Shown: positions 8,758-17,790, counted from the stretch's first letter. The stretch is DNA of 46,141 nucleotides from Clostridiales bacterium VE202-21 (GCA_000509105.1 BAIF02000048.1:1-46141), one strand, 5' to 3'. Made by a program: numbers and translations. Notes: generated from the sequence alone by a model not told the origin.

Positions 8758-11400
8758 ATGGAAAAAACAAAATCTCGCGTTCTTGAAATGCTGGAAACGG
8801 GGAAAACGGTAGCATGGCCGCCAACAGCTAATGCAGATAGGGAATTGACGGACTTTGTCCAAAAAGAAGTGGTAGGTAAGCCGTCTACTGATCGTACACA
8901 GAGGCTGTTCGACCATTTTTTGAATTCAAAATGCCGTTTTGACGGGCAGATGCCATTGTTATATACCGAAGCGTGGAAAAAGTATGACGGCATGCCGCTG
9001 TATATCCGCAGAGGTCTTTCATATAAGTATATGATTGAGAATATGGACGCTACCGTAAAAGAAGATGAAGTAATCGTTGGTTCAAAGACACGTTTTACGC
9101 GTGGTGCAACGATGTATCCTCAGTTCTCTACAAAATTTATGATTGATTTCTTGAATATGGCGGAGGATGAGGAAGCAAAACTCTTTTCTGTGAGCGGTGA
9201 TGATGAGGCTCACAATATCAAAGAAGAGGGCTGGATCAAATTGGGACAGTTGTTCTCTATCCGTGAAGAAGAAGTAGCGCCGATGAAAGAGTGTCTCGAG
9301 TATTGGAGCACACGTTCAATAGAAGATGTATCTGAGAAAGTAATGGAAGAATCCTTCCCATATTATAAAGATTTGAAACTGGCACAGAAAGTGGGGATAT
9401 TCCCTGGCTCCGGCCTTGCATCCGGATGTGACGGACGCTGGACACCGGCATATGATATTATCGTTGAGCGCGGCTTGGAAGATGTGATTGCTGAGTGTAA
9501 GCGTCATCTGGAAGAAGAACAGCCGATCAAAAAAGAGGGGGCAGAGAAAATCTATTTCTGGCAGGCTTGCATCTATACTTGTGAGGCAATCATTACATGG
9601 GCAAATCACTATGCTGAGGACGCACGCCGTCAGGCAGAGACTGCAGCTGAGCCCCGTAAGAGCGAGCTGCTTTTGATGGCGGAAGGTCTTGAGTGGGCTC
9701 CGGCTAAACCGGCCCGTACATTTAGAGAAGGGCTGCAGGCTGCATGGCTCGGACATTTGATGGTTTGGAACGATTCTATTTCTCTTGGACTGTCACCAGC
9801 TCACTGGGGTAAGCTATTATATCCGTTATATGCGGCGGATCTTGAAGCCGGACGTATCACAAAAGAAGAGGCTCTTGAGCTTTGGGAAATCATGAGAATT
9901 AAGTTCAGTTCTGAAGAATATATCACACCATCAGCATGGGCTGCTATGGCATCCTCCAACTCCTTCCAGCATATGACGGTAGGCGGACTGGATCCGAAGA
10001 CTGGACAGTGTATTGATAATGAATTAGAGGATATGATTCTTGAGGCAGGGGTGAATATTCCGACACCGCAGCCGACGCTGGGTATTCTTGTAAGCTCCAA
10101 GACTTCGGAACATCTGCTTTTGAAAGCGGCAGAGACAACGAAGGCCGGGTGCGGATATCCCGCATGGTTCAATTATGATATGCAGGTTCAGCACCTTCTC
10201 TGGTGTCATGCGGAGGAAAATATAACTCTGGAGGATGCAAGAGATGTTAGTATAGCCGGATGTGTTGAGATTGGTATGCAGGGTACCACACATGGCATTA
10301 ACCATCCTGCATTCTATAATGAAGGAAAAACATTCGAACTGGCATTAAATAATGGAGTTGACCCGAGAACCGGTGAAGTTTGTTTCACAGGCTGTAAACC
10401 GATTACATGTTATCAGGATGTCTGGGATAACTTTATTATGATCCGTGAGCATTATATGAGAGTTTACATGCGTTACTGGGATTTCGTAATCGGTATCTGC
10501 CGCGGGATTCATCCGAAGATTGCAGGCTCCGTACTGATGCATGACTGTGTAGCGGTTGGACGTCCGCAGGATGATAATGGATGCCGTTACAATAAGTCAG
10601 TCACACTGCTTGATTCCGGCACAGTAAACGTCTGCAATGGTCTGGCAGCTATGAAGAAACTGATCTGGGATGAAAAGAAATATACATTTGAAGAATTTAA
10701 AGAGGCGATTGATAACAACTTTGGCTATAAGGTTGGCGCTGTTGCAGGTAACTTCTCTATGCTTAACCAGGAAATCGAGCCTTCATTACATATGAAATAT
10801 GCGAAGATCCATAAGGATATCCTGGAGGCGCCGAAGTTTGGTAACGATGATGATTATGTAGACAACATCTTTGTAGATCTGTGGCACGACTATGACAGAG
10901 TCTGTGCATCAGAGATTACATATCTTGGATATCGTTGGCTGACGGCGGCATTATCTATATCTGCTCATGGGCCTCATGGCAGGGTTACCGGGGCTACGGC
11001 AGATGGCCGTCTGTCAGGAGTTACTCTTTGTGATGGTATTCTCTCTGCATCGCCTGGAACGGATACAAATGGGCCAATGGCGCTCCTCAATTCCGGAGTG
11101 AAGCTGGATCCTACAGAGTATCGCAGCGTTCAGCTCAACATGAAGATTCATCCGAATGCAATCCGCGGGGAAGAAGGAAGCAGAAACTTTGTAGATTTTA
11201 TTAAATCATACTTTAATAATGGCGGCTATCATGTACAGTTCAATATTGTTGACTCGAATATGCTCCGCGACGCCCAGAAGCATCCTGAAAACTACCGTGA
11301 ACTGATGGTTCGTGTTGCCGGATTCAGTGCTTATTGGTGCGAGCTTGGGAAACCGATTCAGGATGAAGTTATTGCCCGTACGGAATACAATCAGGTATAA
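8758..11400 (+). CDS. Glycyl-radical enzyme, arylacetate decarboxylase-like
   Basis: 880 aa, full length for the HPAD/indoleacetate decarboxylase/benzylsuccinate synthase size class. A PFL-type barrel (1 to ~740) is followed by the glycyl-radical domain. The radical glycine is G855 in RVAGFSAY. The thiyl cysteine is C502, with E504 in IAGCVEIG; this Cys-x-Glu spacing and position match hydroxyphenylacetate decarboxylase, whose residues I recall as C503/E505. The CVE motif also occurs in diol/choline lyases, so it does not prove decarboxylation. AGGAGGT lies 10 nt before the ATG. It is followed by an MFS carrier and its own three-cluster activase; no small HpdC-like subunit is encoded nearby, which argues for an indoleacetate- or phenylacetate-type enzyme over classical HPAD. 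The substrate is inferred, not shown. Confidence 0.85.
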   Translation: MEKTKSRVLEMLETGKTVAWPPTANADRELTDFVQKEVVGKPSTDRTQRLFDHFLNSKCRFDGQMPLLYTEAWKKYDGMPLYIRRGLSYKYMIENMDATVKEDEVIVGSKTRFTRGATMYPQFSTKFMIDFLNMAEDEEAKLFSVSGDDEAHNIKEEGWIKLGQLFSIREEEVAPMKECLEYWSTRSIEDVSEKVMEESFPYYKDLKLAQKVGIFPGSGLASGCDGRWTPAYDIIVERGLEDVIAECKRHLEEEQPIKKEGAEKIYFWQACIYTCEAIITWANHYAEDARRQAETAAEPRKSELLLMAEGLEWAPAKPARTFREGLQAAWLGHLMVWNDSISLGLSPAHWGKLLYPLYAADLEAGRITKEEALELWEIMRIKFSSEEYITPSAWAAMASSNSFQHMTVGGLDPKTGQCIDNELEDMILEAGVNIPTPQPTLGILVSSKTSEHLLLKAAETTKAGCGYPAWFNYDMQVQHLLWCHAEENITLEDARDVSIAGCVEIGMQGTTHGINHPAFYNEGKTFELALNNGVDPRTGEVCFTGCKPITCYQDVWDNFIMIREHYMRVYMRYWDFVIGICRGIHPKIAGSVLMHDCVAVGRPQDDNGCRYNKSVTLLDSGTVNVCNGLAAMKKLIWDEKKYTFEEFKEAIDNNFGYKVGAVAGNFSMLNQEIEPSLHMKYAKIHKDILEAPKFGNDDDYVDNIFVDLWHDYDRVCASEITYLGYRWLTAALSISAHGPHGRVTGATADGRLSGVTLCDGILSASPGTDTNGPMALLNSGVKLDPTEYRSVQLNMKIHPNAIRGEEGSRNFVDFIKSYFNNGGYHVQFNIVDSNMLRDAQKHPENYRELMVRVAGFSAYWCELGKPIQDEVIARTEYNQV

Positions 11401-11442
11401 ACCAGATGATTCATCAGCTAATTTAGATAAGTCTTTAAGCCT

Positions 11443-11478
11443 GGAGGAGGGGAGTGGTTTCTCCTCCTCTTTAAAATT
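11443..11478 (+). terminator. Attenuator-like hairpin between the GRE and the MFS carrier
   Basis: GGAGGAGGGGAG (11443-11454) pairs with CTCCTCCTCT (11461-11470) with a two-base bulge, followed by TTAAAATTT. It would cut downstream expression relative to the abundant glycyl-radical enzyme. Confidence 0.55.
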
Positions 11479-11497
11479 TCGGTGAGGAGGAATGAAA

Positions 11498-12811
11498 ATG
11501 AGTGAAAAAAGTGTAAAATTCTCTGGCTGGTCAGTGACGGGGGCGGCATTTGTGATTGTATTGTTCCATATGACAATCCGCGGTTCATTTGCAACGTTAA
11601 TCAATGGAATGGTTGAAGCGACCGGCTGGTCAACGGCTGCTGTTTCAGCAGGCAGCTCAATCTTCATGGTTATGTACGGGCTCTTTGCTTTTTTCGTTGG
11701 GACATATATTGATAAGCTTGGCTGCCGTGTTACTTACACGATGCATGGTATTATCATGGGAGTTGGTCTATTCCTTTGCAGTTTCGCAAAAGAGCCATGG
11801 CAGTACTGGTTATTCTACGGTGTAATTGCCGGTATCGGTTCTGGCGCGTTCTGGGCTCCTATTACCTCTATGGTTCGTCAGTGGTTTATGGATAAGTTAG
11901 GCCTTGCAATGGGCCTTACAACAGCTGCTGCCGGTGTTGCCATGAGTATCGGGCCTCTTCTGTCCATGATTCTGATATCAACTGCTTCATGGCAGATCAT
12001 GATGAGAGTATTCGGTATTGTCCTGATGATAGGTATTACAATTGCGGCACAGTTTACCAAGAGTAAACCAGAGGCCTTTGGCCAGAAACCGCTGGGCTAT
12101 GACAACTTTATGGCAAAGCTGGCAAAAGCAGATACTGGCAAGAAAAAAGAAGAGTTCTACGTCCCATTTAAATGGGCGGTAAAACACAAATCTTTCTGGA
12201 CGCTTGCATTGTTATGGTTCTTCTCTAACTTTGCAGAATTTATCGTATTTTCACATTCTATTAACTATGTTACAAGGGATCTTGGTTATGATAAACTTTC
12301 TGCAACCTATATATACTGCATCATCGGTCTGATGTTCATTATTTCAGCAGTAGTGGTAGGCGGTTATGTTGATAAACTGACAAAGAAGATGAGTGATCCG
12401 GTTAAGGCGCGCAAGAGAGTTCTTACATTCTCTTATGTCGGATGTGCAATTATGGCGCTGTGGCTGAATTATGGAGTCAGGCTTACTGCAAATGGCGGAC
12501 AAAGCCACTGGGCGTTCCTGGCCTATGCAATTCTCTTCGGTCTTGTATATGGAATGTACATTCCGACAGTAGCAGGCTACGTCGGAGTTATCCTTGGCCG
12601 AAAAGAGATGCCGCCTGCATGGGGGCTTATCTCATTGGTCGGAATGGCAGGCGGAGCAGGTATGGGTCCTTACGTTGCAGGTGCCCTTCGTGATGCGACA
12701 GGAAGCTACTTTGTAGCGATCTGGATTTCTGTAATATTCTACCTTATAGCGTGTGTATTTGTTAATGTAGCGAAACAGCCGTCGAGTGAAGAGGTGTGGG
12801 GCGATAAGTAG
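11498..12811 (+). CDS. MFS transporter, oxalate/formate-antiporter-like (carboxylate carrier)
   Basis: 437 aa with twelve predicted membrane helices in two halves joined by a charged cytoplasmic loop (about 185-225). N-terminal motifs such as GTYIDKLGCR, PITSMVRQWFMDKLGLAMGL and a Gly-rich fourth/fifth helix resemble the OFA/monocarboxylate carrier group. The start was set at ATG 11498 because GAGGAGG (11484-11490) is 7 nt upstream; the in-frame ATG at 11492 lies only 1 nt from it. Located directly between the glycyl-radical enzyme and its activase, it most likely imports the carboxylate substrate or exchanges it with product. Confidence 0.85.
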   Translation: MSEKSVKFSGWSVTGAAFVIVLFHMTIRGSFATLINGMVEATGWSTAAVSAGSSIFMVMYGLFAFFVGTYIDKLGCRVTYTMHGIIMGVGLFLCSFAKEPWQYWLFYGVIAGIGSGAFWAPITSMVRQWFMDKLGLAMGLTTAAAGVAMSIGPLLSMILISTASWQIMMRVFGIVLMIGITIAAQFTKSKPEAFGQKPLGYDNFMAKLAKADTGKKKEEFYVPFKWAVKHKSFWTLALLWFFSNFAEFIVFSHSINYVTRDLGYDKLSATYIYCIIGLMFIISAVVVGGYVDKLTKKMSDPVKARKRVLTFSYVGCAIMALWLNYGVRLTANGGQSHWAFLAYAILFGLVYGMYIPTVAGYVGVILGRKEMPPAWGLISLVGMAGGAGMGPYVAGALRDATGSYFVAIWISVIFYLIACVFVNVAKQPSSEEVWGDK

Positions 12812-12836
12812 ACAATTAGATTCCTGGGATTAGACA

Positions 12837-12875
12837 GCAGGGGCGGGGAATTCGGATGCCCCGACGCCCCCCTGC
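12837..12875. repeat. Very GC-rich hairpin between MFS and activase genes
   Basis: GCAGGGG (12837-12843) pairs with CCCCTGC (12869-12875), and inside it CGGGG (12844-12848) pairs with CCCCG (12859-12863), leaving a 5-nt bulge. No T-run follows, so it is not a standard terminator. The 213-bp gap otherwise shows no gene. Confidence 0.5.
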
Positions 12876-13024
12876 GGCGTGGCTTAGAGCATGATTTTAA
12901 TAAAAAAGAATACTTAATGTGGATAACCTGCTCAATTTTAAACACTCTGGTTTATGATTTGAAAATTTTGTACTAAGCTGGGAGAAAGGAGAGCCGTCCG
13001 CCGGACTCGAAAGAGGATAGCAGG

Positions 13025-13984
13025 ATGGTATGTATAGATATGGAAAATAAAGATGAGATGAAGGCATTGGTTTTTGATATTCAGAGTTTTTCGACCCATG
13101 ATGGACCGGGAATCCGTACTAATATCTTTTTTAAGGGATGTCCGCTCACCTGCCTATGGTGTGCCAATCCGGAGGGACAGAAGGCTGTACCCCAATTATT
13201 CTATACAAAGATGAAGTGTGCAGGATGCATGTTCTGCGCAAAAGTATGCCCCCATGATGCAGTTACGGCATATGAGACGCCGGAAGAGATCGAAAAATAT
13301 GGTTTTGTCCGTCACGACAGGGAAAAATGCGATAAATGTAAGACTCATGACTGTGTGGGAATGTGCCTTCAGAATGCTCTTGAGATTACCGGCAAATGGA
13401 TGACGGTTGATGACATTATGGAAAAGGTACATAGAGACGCTTCTTACTATGCGGGAAAAGGCGGAGTTACACTTTCCGGAGGGGATCCTCTGATCTATCC
13501 CGAATTTGTGACAGAACTTCTGCGGCGCTGCAAGAATGAAGGAATTAATACGGCTCTTGAGTCGGAATTGTGCGTGCCGTGCCGGAACCTGGAACTAGTC
13601 ATGCCGTATATTGACCTGTATCTGACAGATATTAAAATTATAGACGAGCAGAAACATATAGAGATGACCGGAGCCAGCAATAAGCAGATCCTGGAGAATC
13701 TCCGTTTCATCGGGCATACCTGTCCGGAAAAGGCATGTCTCCGCTATCCGATCATACCAGGCTGTACGGACTCGGAGGACAATGTTCATGCAATAGGAAA
13801 GTTCTGCAGGGATAATGGCTTCAGCCGGGTGAATATTCTGCCATATCATAAACTGGGTTCGTCTAAACATGAACGGCTGGGAAGTACGTATCTTCTTCCG
13901 GATGTGCAGGCGCCGGGGGATGAAGAAATGCGCTGCATTGCGGATATATTGGAAACCTATGCGATAACGTGTATTATTAATTGA
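13025..13984 (+). CDS. Glycyl-radical enzyme activating enzyme (radical SAM)
   Basis: 319 aa. The radical-SAM cluster motif is C39-x3-C43-x2-C46 in KGCPLTCLWCANPE, preceded by the family signature FSTHDGPGIRTNIF. A ferredoxin-like insert carries two more cysteine sets (C65/C68/C71/C75 and C102/C105/C110/C114), the three-cluster layout of activases for HPAD, Bss and diol-dehydratase enzymes, not of the short PFL activase. VTLSGGDPL is the SAM-binding GGE-like segment. It should abstract hydrogen from G855 of the upstream enzyme. Starts at ATG 13025 or ATG 13040 are both possible; GAGG and GCAGG lie upstream of the first. It ends the cluster, with a hairpin at 14050-14085. Confidence 0.92.
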   Translation: MVCIDMENKDEMKALVFDIQSFSTHDGPGIRTNIFFKGCPLTCLWCANPEGQKAVPQLFYTKMKCAGCMFCAKVCPHDAVTAYETPEEIEKYGFVRHDREKCDKCKTHDCVGMCLQNALEITGKWMTVDDIMEKVHRDASYYAGKGGVTLSGGDPLIYPEFVTELLRRCKNEGINTALESELCVPCRNLELVMPYIDLYLTDIKIIDEQKHIEMTGASNKQILENLRFIGHTCPEKACLRYPIIPGCTDSEDNVHAIGKFCRDNGFSRVNILPYHKLGSSKHERLGSTYLLPDVQAPGDEEMRCIADILETYAITCIIN

Positions 13985-14049
13985 GTAAAAGGAAAATTCA
14001 TGGAACCGTTCCTGGTTCTGAACAGAGACAAATTCTTTTCCCTATATGG

Positions 14050-14095
14050 GCAGTGCCGCGGCAATCTATGTTGAACCGGCACTGCTCTTCCATTT
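14050..14095 (+). terminator. Terminator-like hairpin after the activase gene
   Basis: GCAGTGCCG (14050-14058) pairs perfectly with CGGCACTGC (14077-14085), followed by TCTTCCATTTT. The T-tract is interrupted. Confidence 0.5.
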
Positions 14096-14187
14096 TCATA
14101 AATCCTTTCTGCAGTATCAGGCTTTTTCTCTGCCCTGTTTAACTGATATTTAGCGAGATATATCAAAAGAATTTAAATGAATATGAC

Positions 14188-14239
14188 TTGACTCGGCTCC
14201 GATGCTGACTTATAATCAAATAAAAAGCGGTCAGACCGG
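14188..14239 (+). promoter_or_regulatory. Promoter and operator of the GntR gene
   Basis: TTGACT (14188-14193), a 17-bp spacer and TATAAT (14211-14216) make a near-consensus promoter. GGTCAGACCGG (14229-14239), a GGTC-A-GACC palindrome of the FadR type, overlaps the transcription start. The same 11 bases recur at 20450-20460 in front of the ABC operon. Confidence 0.75.
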
Positions 14240-14250
14240 TAAGGAGCAAT

Positions 14251-14958
14251 ATGGAATACAATAGAGAAACAGAAAACAAAAGATTACTATATTCTAAATT
14301 GTCGGATAAAATTTATCAATATATAAAAGATGAAAACCTGCGTCCCGGAGACAAACTGCCCGGGGAGCGGAAGCTTGCAGCAGAATGGAAAGTAAGCCGC
14401 CCCAGCCTGCGCGAAGCTATCCGGGAGCTGGAGAACCAGGGAATTGTCCATGCGGAAGTGGGAAAAGGGACATTCGTCACAGACTATGTGGAAGGCAGAC
14501 AGTTCAGCATCCACCTGGCTTTAAAGAATTTCCTGGAATTGTTTGAAGTAAAGACGGTATTAGAGCGTTACAGCTTGGAGAAAGCGATTCCCAACATATC
14601 CGAAGAGCGCCTGAACAAGCTGGAAGATATGGCTGTCCAAATGAATGCCATAGCGTCTACCGGAATCATGCCCAAAGAGATGGACCATCATTTTCATAGA
14701 TATATTCTCGAGTGCTATGGCAACCAGGAGATGACCAATCTGGTCTGTAATATGATCGAGATGTACGAGACCTTTGACGACGAATTGTACGGATACTTTG
14801 AAGAAAAAGACTTTGATTACTTCCAGATCCTTCTAAAGACGTTCCCTTACCACCTGGAAATGGTGCAGATGATGAAAGAAAGAAACGTGGAAGAAGCACT
14901 GAAACGATATGATAAAATAGTGGCACTGGATTTGGAGATTTATAAGCGGATTGAGTAG
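14251..14958 (+). CDS. GntR-family regulator, FadR/FCD subfamily
   Basis: 235 aa. The N-terminal winged HTH is typical GntR: PGDKLPGERKLAAEWKVSRP, SLREAIRELENQGIV, then the wing GKGTFVTD. The C-terminal part (about 90-230) is an all-helical FCD-type effector domain with metal-ligand-like residues in DHHFHRYIL and in the later PYHLEM segment, so a small carboxylate or sugar acid may be the ligand. TAAGGAG precedes the ATG. The operator in its own promoter and the identical one before the ABC-importer operon suggest autoregulation and control of that operon. It ends in a convergent region with a structured repeat. Confidence 0.88.
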   Translation: MEYNRETENKRLLYSKLSDKIYQYIKDENLRPGDKLPGERKLAAEWKVSRPSLREAIRELENQGIVHAEVGKGTFVTDYVEGRQFSIHLALKNFLELFEVKTVLERYSLEKAIPNISEERLNKLEDMAVQMNAIASTGIMPKEMDHHFHRYILECYGNQEMTNLVCNMIEMYETFDDELYGYFEEKDFDYFQILLKTFPYHLEMVQMMKERNVEEALKRYDKIVALDLEIYKRIE

Positions 14959-15055
14959 GTGGGAGGGGCGTTGGGCAGAAGGAGATCCAGGCTCTGGACG
15001 GAGCTGTGTATGCTGTTTCAGAACCCGCACTATGTGCCTGGAAGCAGTAACAGAT

Positions 15056-15177
15056 AAAATGTGAAAAATAGAGGTACCTGCCTTTGGTCCGAAAGCCGAT
15101 GCTTTCGCACCTCGCACCGCAGGCGGCAACAAGATTTGATGCGGATATCAAATATTGTCCTTTATTTTTCACATTTT
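15056..15177. repeat. Structured palindromic element, YRAT-loop family (copy 1)
   Basis: Outer arms of 19 nt (15056-15074 and 15159-15177) pair throughout, counting one G-U. Inside, CGAAAGC-CGAT-GCTTTCG (15090-15107) sits in an outer TGCC/GGCA stem, and a second hairpin ATTTGAT/ATCAAAT (15134-15153) follows. The right arm runs into a T-run, so it may also act as a terminator between the convergent GntR and URO-D genes. Its plan matches the large palindromes at 17313-18070. Confidence 0.65.
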
Positions 15178-15203
15178 TTTCTGTAACTGACTCTATAGCA
15201 CAC

Positions 15204-16315
15204 CTAAACGATATCTTTCACCCGCTCACAGTAGTACTGTACAATTTCCCACTTTGCGTCTTCGGGAATTCTGTGATCAGGACAGGGGATATACCCCAAT
15301 TCTTCTGCCATTGGTTTGAGCCTTTGGATTTCTTCGTCGATGGCGGCATAATCAAGGGACAGGAGGTGTTTGCGCATTCCGCCGATTCCTTTCACTTGTT
15401 TTCCATACTTGGCGCGCAGGGGGATATGCTGGCGTCCCAGGTACCTACTTCGATGGGAAACATGGTGTTGACTCCATTTTCCAGCCAGGCGGGGAGGAGG
15501 GAATCTACCAGGCCGTCACAGTCTACGCTGATGATGCTGATATGATGCGTGTTTAAAAGATCAGTGATTTTTTTGTAATAGGGGGCGGTGTATTCTTCAA
15601 ACATCACGGGAGAGAGCAGGGGGCCGTTTTTGTAGCAGACATCTTCCCAGAAATGTGCATAATCGAACTGCACGCCTGTTTCCAGTGTGCGCTTTACGGA
15701 ATGATAGCAGAGATCGCCCACGGTGCGGAACATTTCCTCCAGCAGTTCTTCGTCATCGGCCATCAGATAACTGAGGCCCACGATTCCAAGATAATCCCGG
15801 ATCCTGCCGCAGAGGCTGCCGCAGTGGAGACCGATGGGGAGGCCCTTGGCCTGCTCTGTCTTTGCATATTCTAATTCAGCCTGAGAAAATCGCTCCTCTG
15901 TGTAGGTGAGCCTGGGAAGATAATGTTTTTCCCAGGAGTCTCTGTCGGTTAGGAGATGGTCTACTTCGGTAGGAATAGATTTCGCACCGGTTCTTTGGAG
16001 GACAAAGACACCGTCACAGTTCAGATATTTGTCAAAGCCATTGTCCAGGTGCTCTACTACTTTTTCCTCAAAGAAAGGAAATAATTCCGTCGTGGTTATA
16101 CGGTTTGCATGCCATCCGAAATCAAACCCCAGTTTTTCGGAGAGAATGGCCTCGGCCTCAAAGGAGTACTCTTCGAGATCCAGTATGTCTTTGCTGACAT
16201 GTCCCTCCCGGACCCATTTTTCAACGACCTCCGGCGTAAATCCAAAGTGTACAGCGGGCATGCGGTCCGGTTTTTCATAATTCATAATTGCGTGCAGACG
16301 TTCACGGTTGTTCAT
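15204..16315 (-). pseudogene. URO-D family protein (methyltransferase-like), single-base frameshift
   Basis: Two frames, 15392-16315 and 15204-15395, join into one 370-aa URO-D/MtaA-type protein if one base is restored near 15417. On the coding strand the sequence after ATATCCCCCTG should read GGCGCGCC but has one G fewer, so the frame breaks after about residue 290. The N-terminus NNRERLHAIMNYEKPDRMP is the usual URO-D family start. Relatives include uroporphyrinogen decarboxylase and cobamide- or zinc-dependent methyltransferases; clostridial paralogues beside AraC and sugar genes are probably not haem enzymes. AGGAGG precedes the ATG. A second, intact relative is at 25058-26128. The defect may be real decay or a sequence error. 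Confidence 0.8.
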
Positions 16316-16335
16316 AATGACCTCCTATAAAATAA

Positions 16336-16430
16336 TTGATTTATGCGCTTTTATTTTGTATAATCGTAGCATGTATAATAAAGGAAATGTTTTGGATTGT
16401 TGCTATAAAATATAGGAAAATTGCTATAAA
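16336..16430 (+). promoter_or_regulatory. araC-type promoter with a 21-bp-spaced direct repeat
   Basis: TTGATT (16336-16341), a 17-bp spacer and TATAAT (16359-16364) form a strong promoter for the AraC gene. TTGCTATAAA occurs twice, at 16400-16409 and 16421-16430, two helical turns apart, the usual form of AraC-type half-sites. They lie in the leader and would suit autorepression or control of the divergent URO-D gene. Confidence 0.55.
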
Positions 16431-16439
16431 GGAGACGGG

Positions 16440-17300
16440 ATGAAACTACAATATCATTATGCATTGTCGGGAGATTCCTATGATGTGAGGCATACGTCTG
16501 GCGCGATTGCAAAAAACCTGAATTTTCATGTGGATTCGCTGGGGCATTACCATACATATCCGGGATACTACACCGACAGAGAAGGGCTCGATACCTATCT
16601 GCTTCTATTTACTTTATCCGGACAGGGGTATCTGGAATATCAGGGGCAGGAATATTTTATGACGAAGGATACTGCGGCGTTGATCAGCTGCAGCGAACAT
16701 CAGTTTTACCGCACAGAGTCTGAGGAATGGGAATTCAAATATATCCATTTTTATGGCAGCTCTGCCGATAAGTACTATGAGATGCTGCGAAGCCAGGGAG
16801 CAGTATTTCTGGATATTTCGGATCCCATCAGGATGAATGAACTCCTGAAAGAACTGAAGAGCTGGGCGGCTCAGAGCGGAGGGGCCGCGGACATCAGGAC
16901 AGCCAGTACCATGGAAAATATTTTCGCAGAACTTCTGGTAGAACAGCTGAATCCCAAACAGGATAAAGCGTATATCCTTCACAGAAAAGCAATTATGGAT
17001 ATAACCGATTATATACAGGAACATTATCAGGAAGACCTGACAGTAGAATTACTGGCAGATAAAGTATCTATGAGCAAGTATTATTTTATAAGAGTCTTTA
17101 AGAAAGCAATGGGGATATCCCCCTATGAGTATCTGAAATGCTGCCGTATCAATGAATCCAAGCGGCTGTTAAAAGAAACAGCCTATTCCGTAGGCCAGAT
17201 CGCAGACATGACGGGATATAAAAATGTAAATATCTATATCCAAAACTTCAAACAATGCGTGGGGACAACACCGCTAAGGTATCGGAAGAAGGCGGTTTAA
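16440..17300 (+). CDS. AraC-family transcriptional regulator with cupin sensor
   Basis: 286 aa. The N-terminal ~150 residues form the cupin-type sugar-sensing fold (TYLLLFTLSGQGYLEYQGQ, then DTAALISCSEHQFYR). The C-terminal ~100 residues hold two HTH motifs (LTVELLADKVSMSKYYFIRV and SVGQIADMTGYKNVNIYIQN) and the family tail TTPLRYRKK. AAAGGAG precedes the ATG. It diverges from the frameshifted URO-D gene and converges on the GHL6/GH151-like gene, so it probably controls one of these or the ABC operon (inference). Confidence 0.87.
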   Translation: MKLQYHYALSGDSYDVRHTSGAIAKNLNFHVDSLGHYHTYPGYYTDREGLDTYLLLFTLSGQGYLEYQGQEYFMTKDTAALISCSEHQFYRTESEEWEFKYIHFYGSSADKYYEMLRSQGAVFLDISDPIRMNELLKELKSWAAQSGGAADIRTASTMENIFAELLVEQLNPKQDKAYILHRKAIMDITDYIQEHYQEDLTVELLADKVSMSKYYFIRVFKKAMGISPYEYLKCCRINESKRLLKETAYSVGQIADMTGYKNVNIYIQNFKQCVGTTPLRYRKKAV

Positions 17301-17312
17301 AGGGGGGAGGTC

Positions 17313-17614
17313 GCCTGTCGGGAGCGGGACTTCTGCCGCGGCCCGGGAAACTTCTGTGTCCCTTTCCGGCTGCGGGCCGTTTGCCTAGGCTCTCTAAATA
17401 AAAACTACATCCGATTGGGAGGCACCGGCGGCATTCACCCCGCAATTCTGATGAATTGCGCGGCTCAGGCCGCCTTAAATGCTGCTTCGGAAGCAGCATT
17501 TAGCCTCCCAATCGGATGTAGTTTTTATTAAGAGAGCCTACGGCGCACTCTATGCATCCGGAAAGGGACACAGAAGTTTCCCGGGCCGCGGCAGAAGTCC
17601 CGCTCCCGACAGGC
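17313..17614. repeat. Large palindrome A: 57-bp perfect arms plus 38-bp inner arms
   Basis: 17313-17369 is the exact reverse complement of 17558-17614 (57/57). Further in, 17386-17423 matches 17503-17540 (37/38). Unequal 16/17-nt internal bulges separate the two. The core holds an outer stem GGCGGC (17427-17432)/GCCGCC (17469-17474) around CGCAATTC-TGAT-GAATTGCG (17441-17460), then a 12-bp hairpin TAAATGCTGCTT/AAGCAGCATTTA (17476-17502). No transposase or target duplication was seen. Short frames here repeat one peptide on both strands and are artefacts of the palindrome. Confidence 0.92.
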
Positions 17615-17637
17615 TGGATGCCTCCTTGGTGGAACGA

Positions 17638-17773
17638 GCCGGTAGGGGGATGGGCCCAATGAATCGTGTTGGGAGAAATCTTATTTTCAACCGGGGCTAC
17701 GCAGCCCCAAAAAACGAATCCATCCACTGCCCCCGTAAAGAAGCCCCCGGGCAAACGAGTTATCCCTGCCGGC
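17638..17773. repeat. Third inverted-repeat structure between palindromes A and B
   Basis: GCCGGTAGGGGGAT (17638-17651) pairs imperfectly with ATCCCTGCCGGC (17762-17773). Inside lie GGGGCT-ACGC-AGCCCC (17693-17706) and weaker nested pairings. A 10-bp direct repeat, GGCTGGATGC, flanks the interval (17612-17621 and 17771-17780). It may be a degraded relative of A and B. Confidence 0.5.
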
Positions 17774-17790
17774 TGGATGCACCAGCGATA

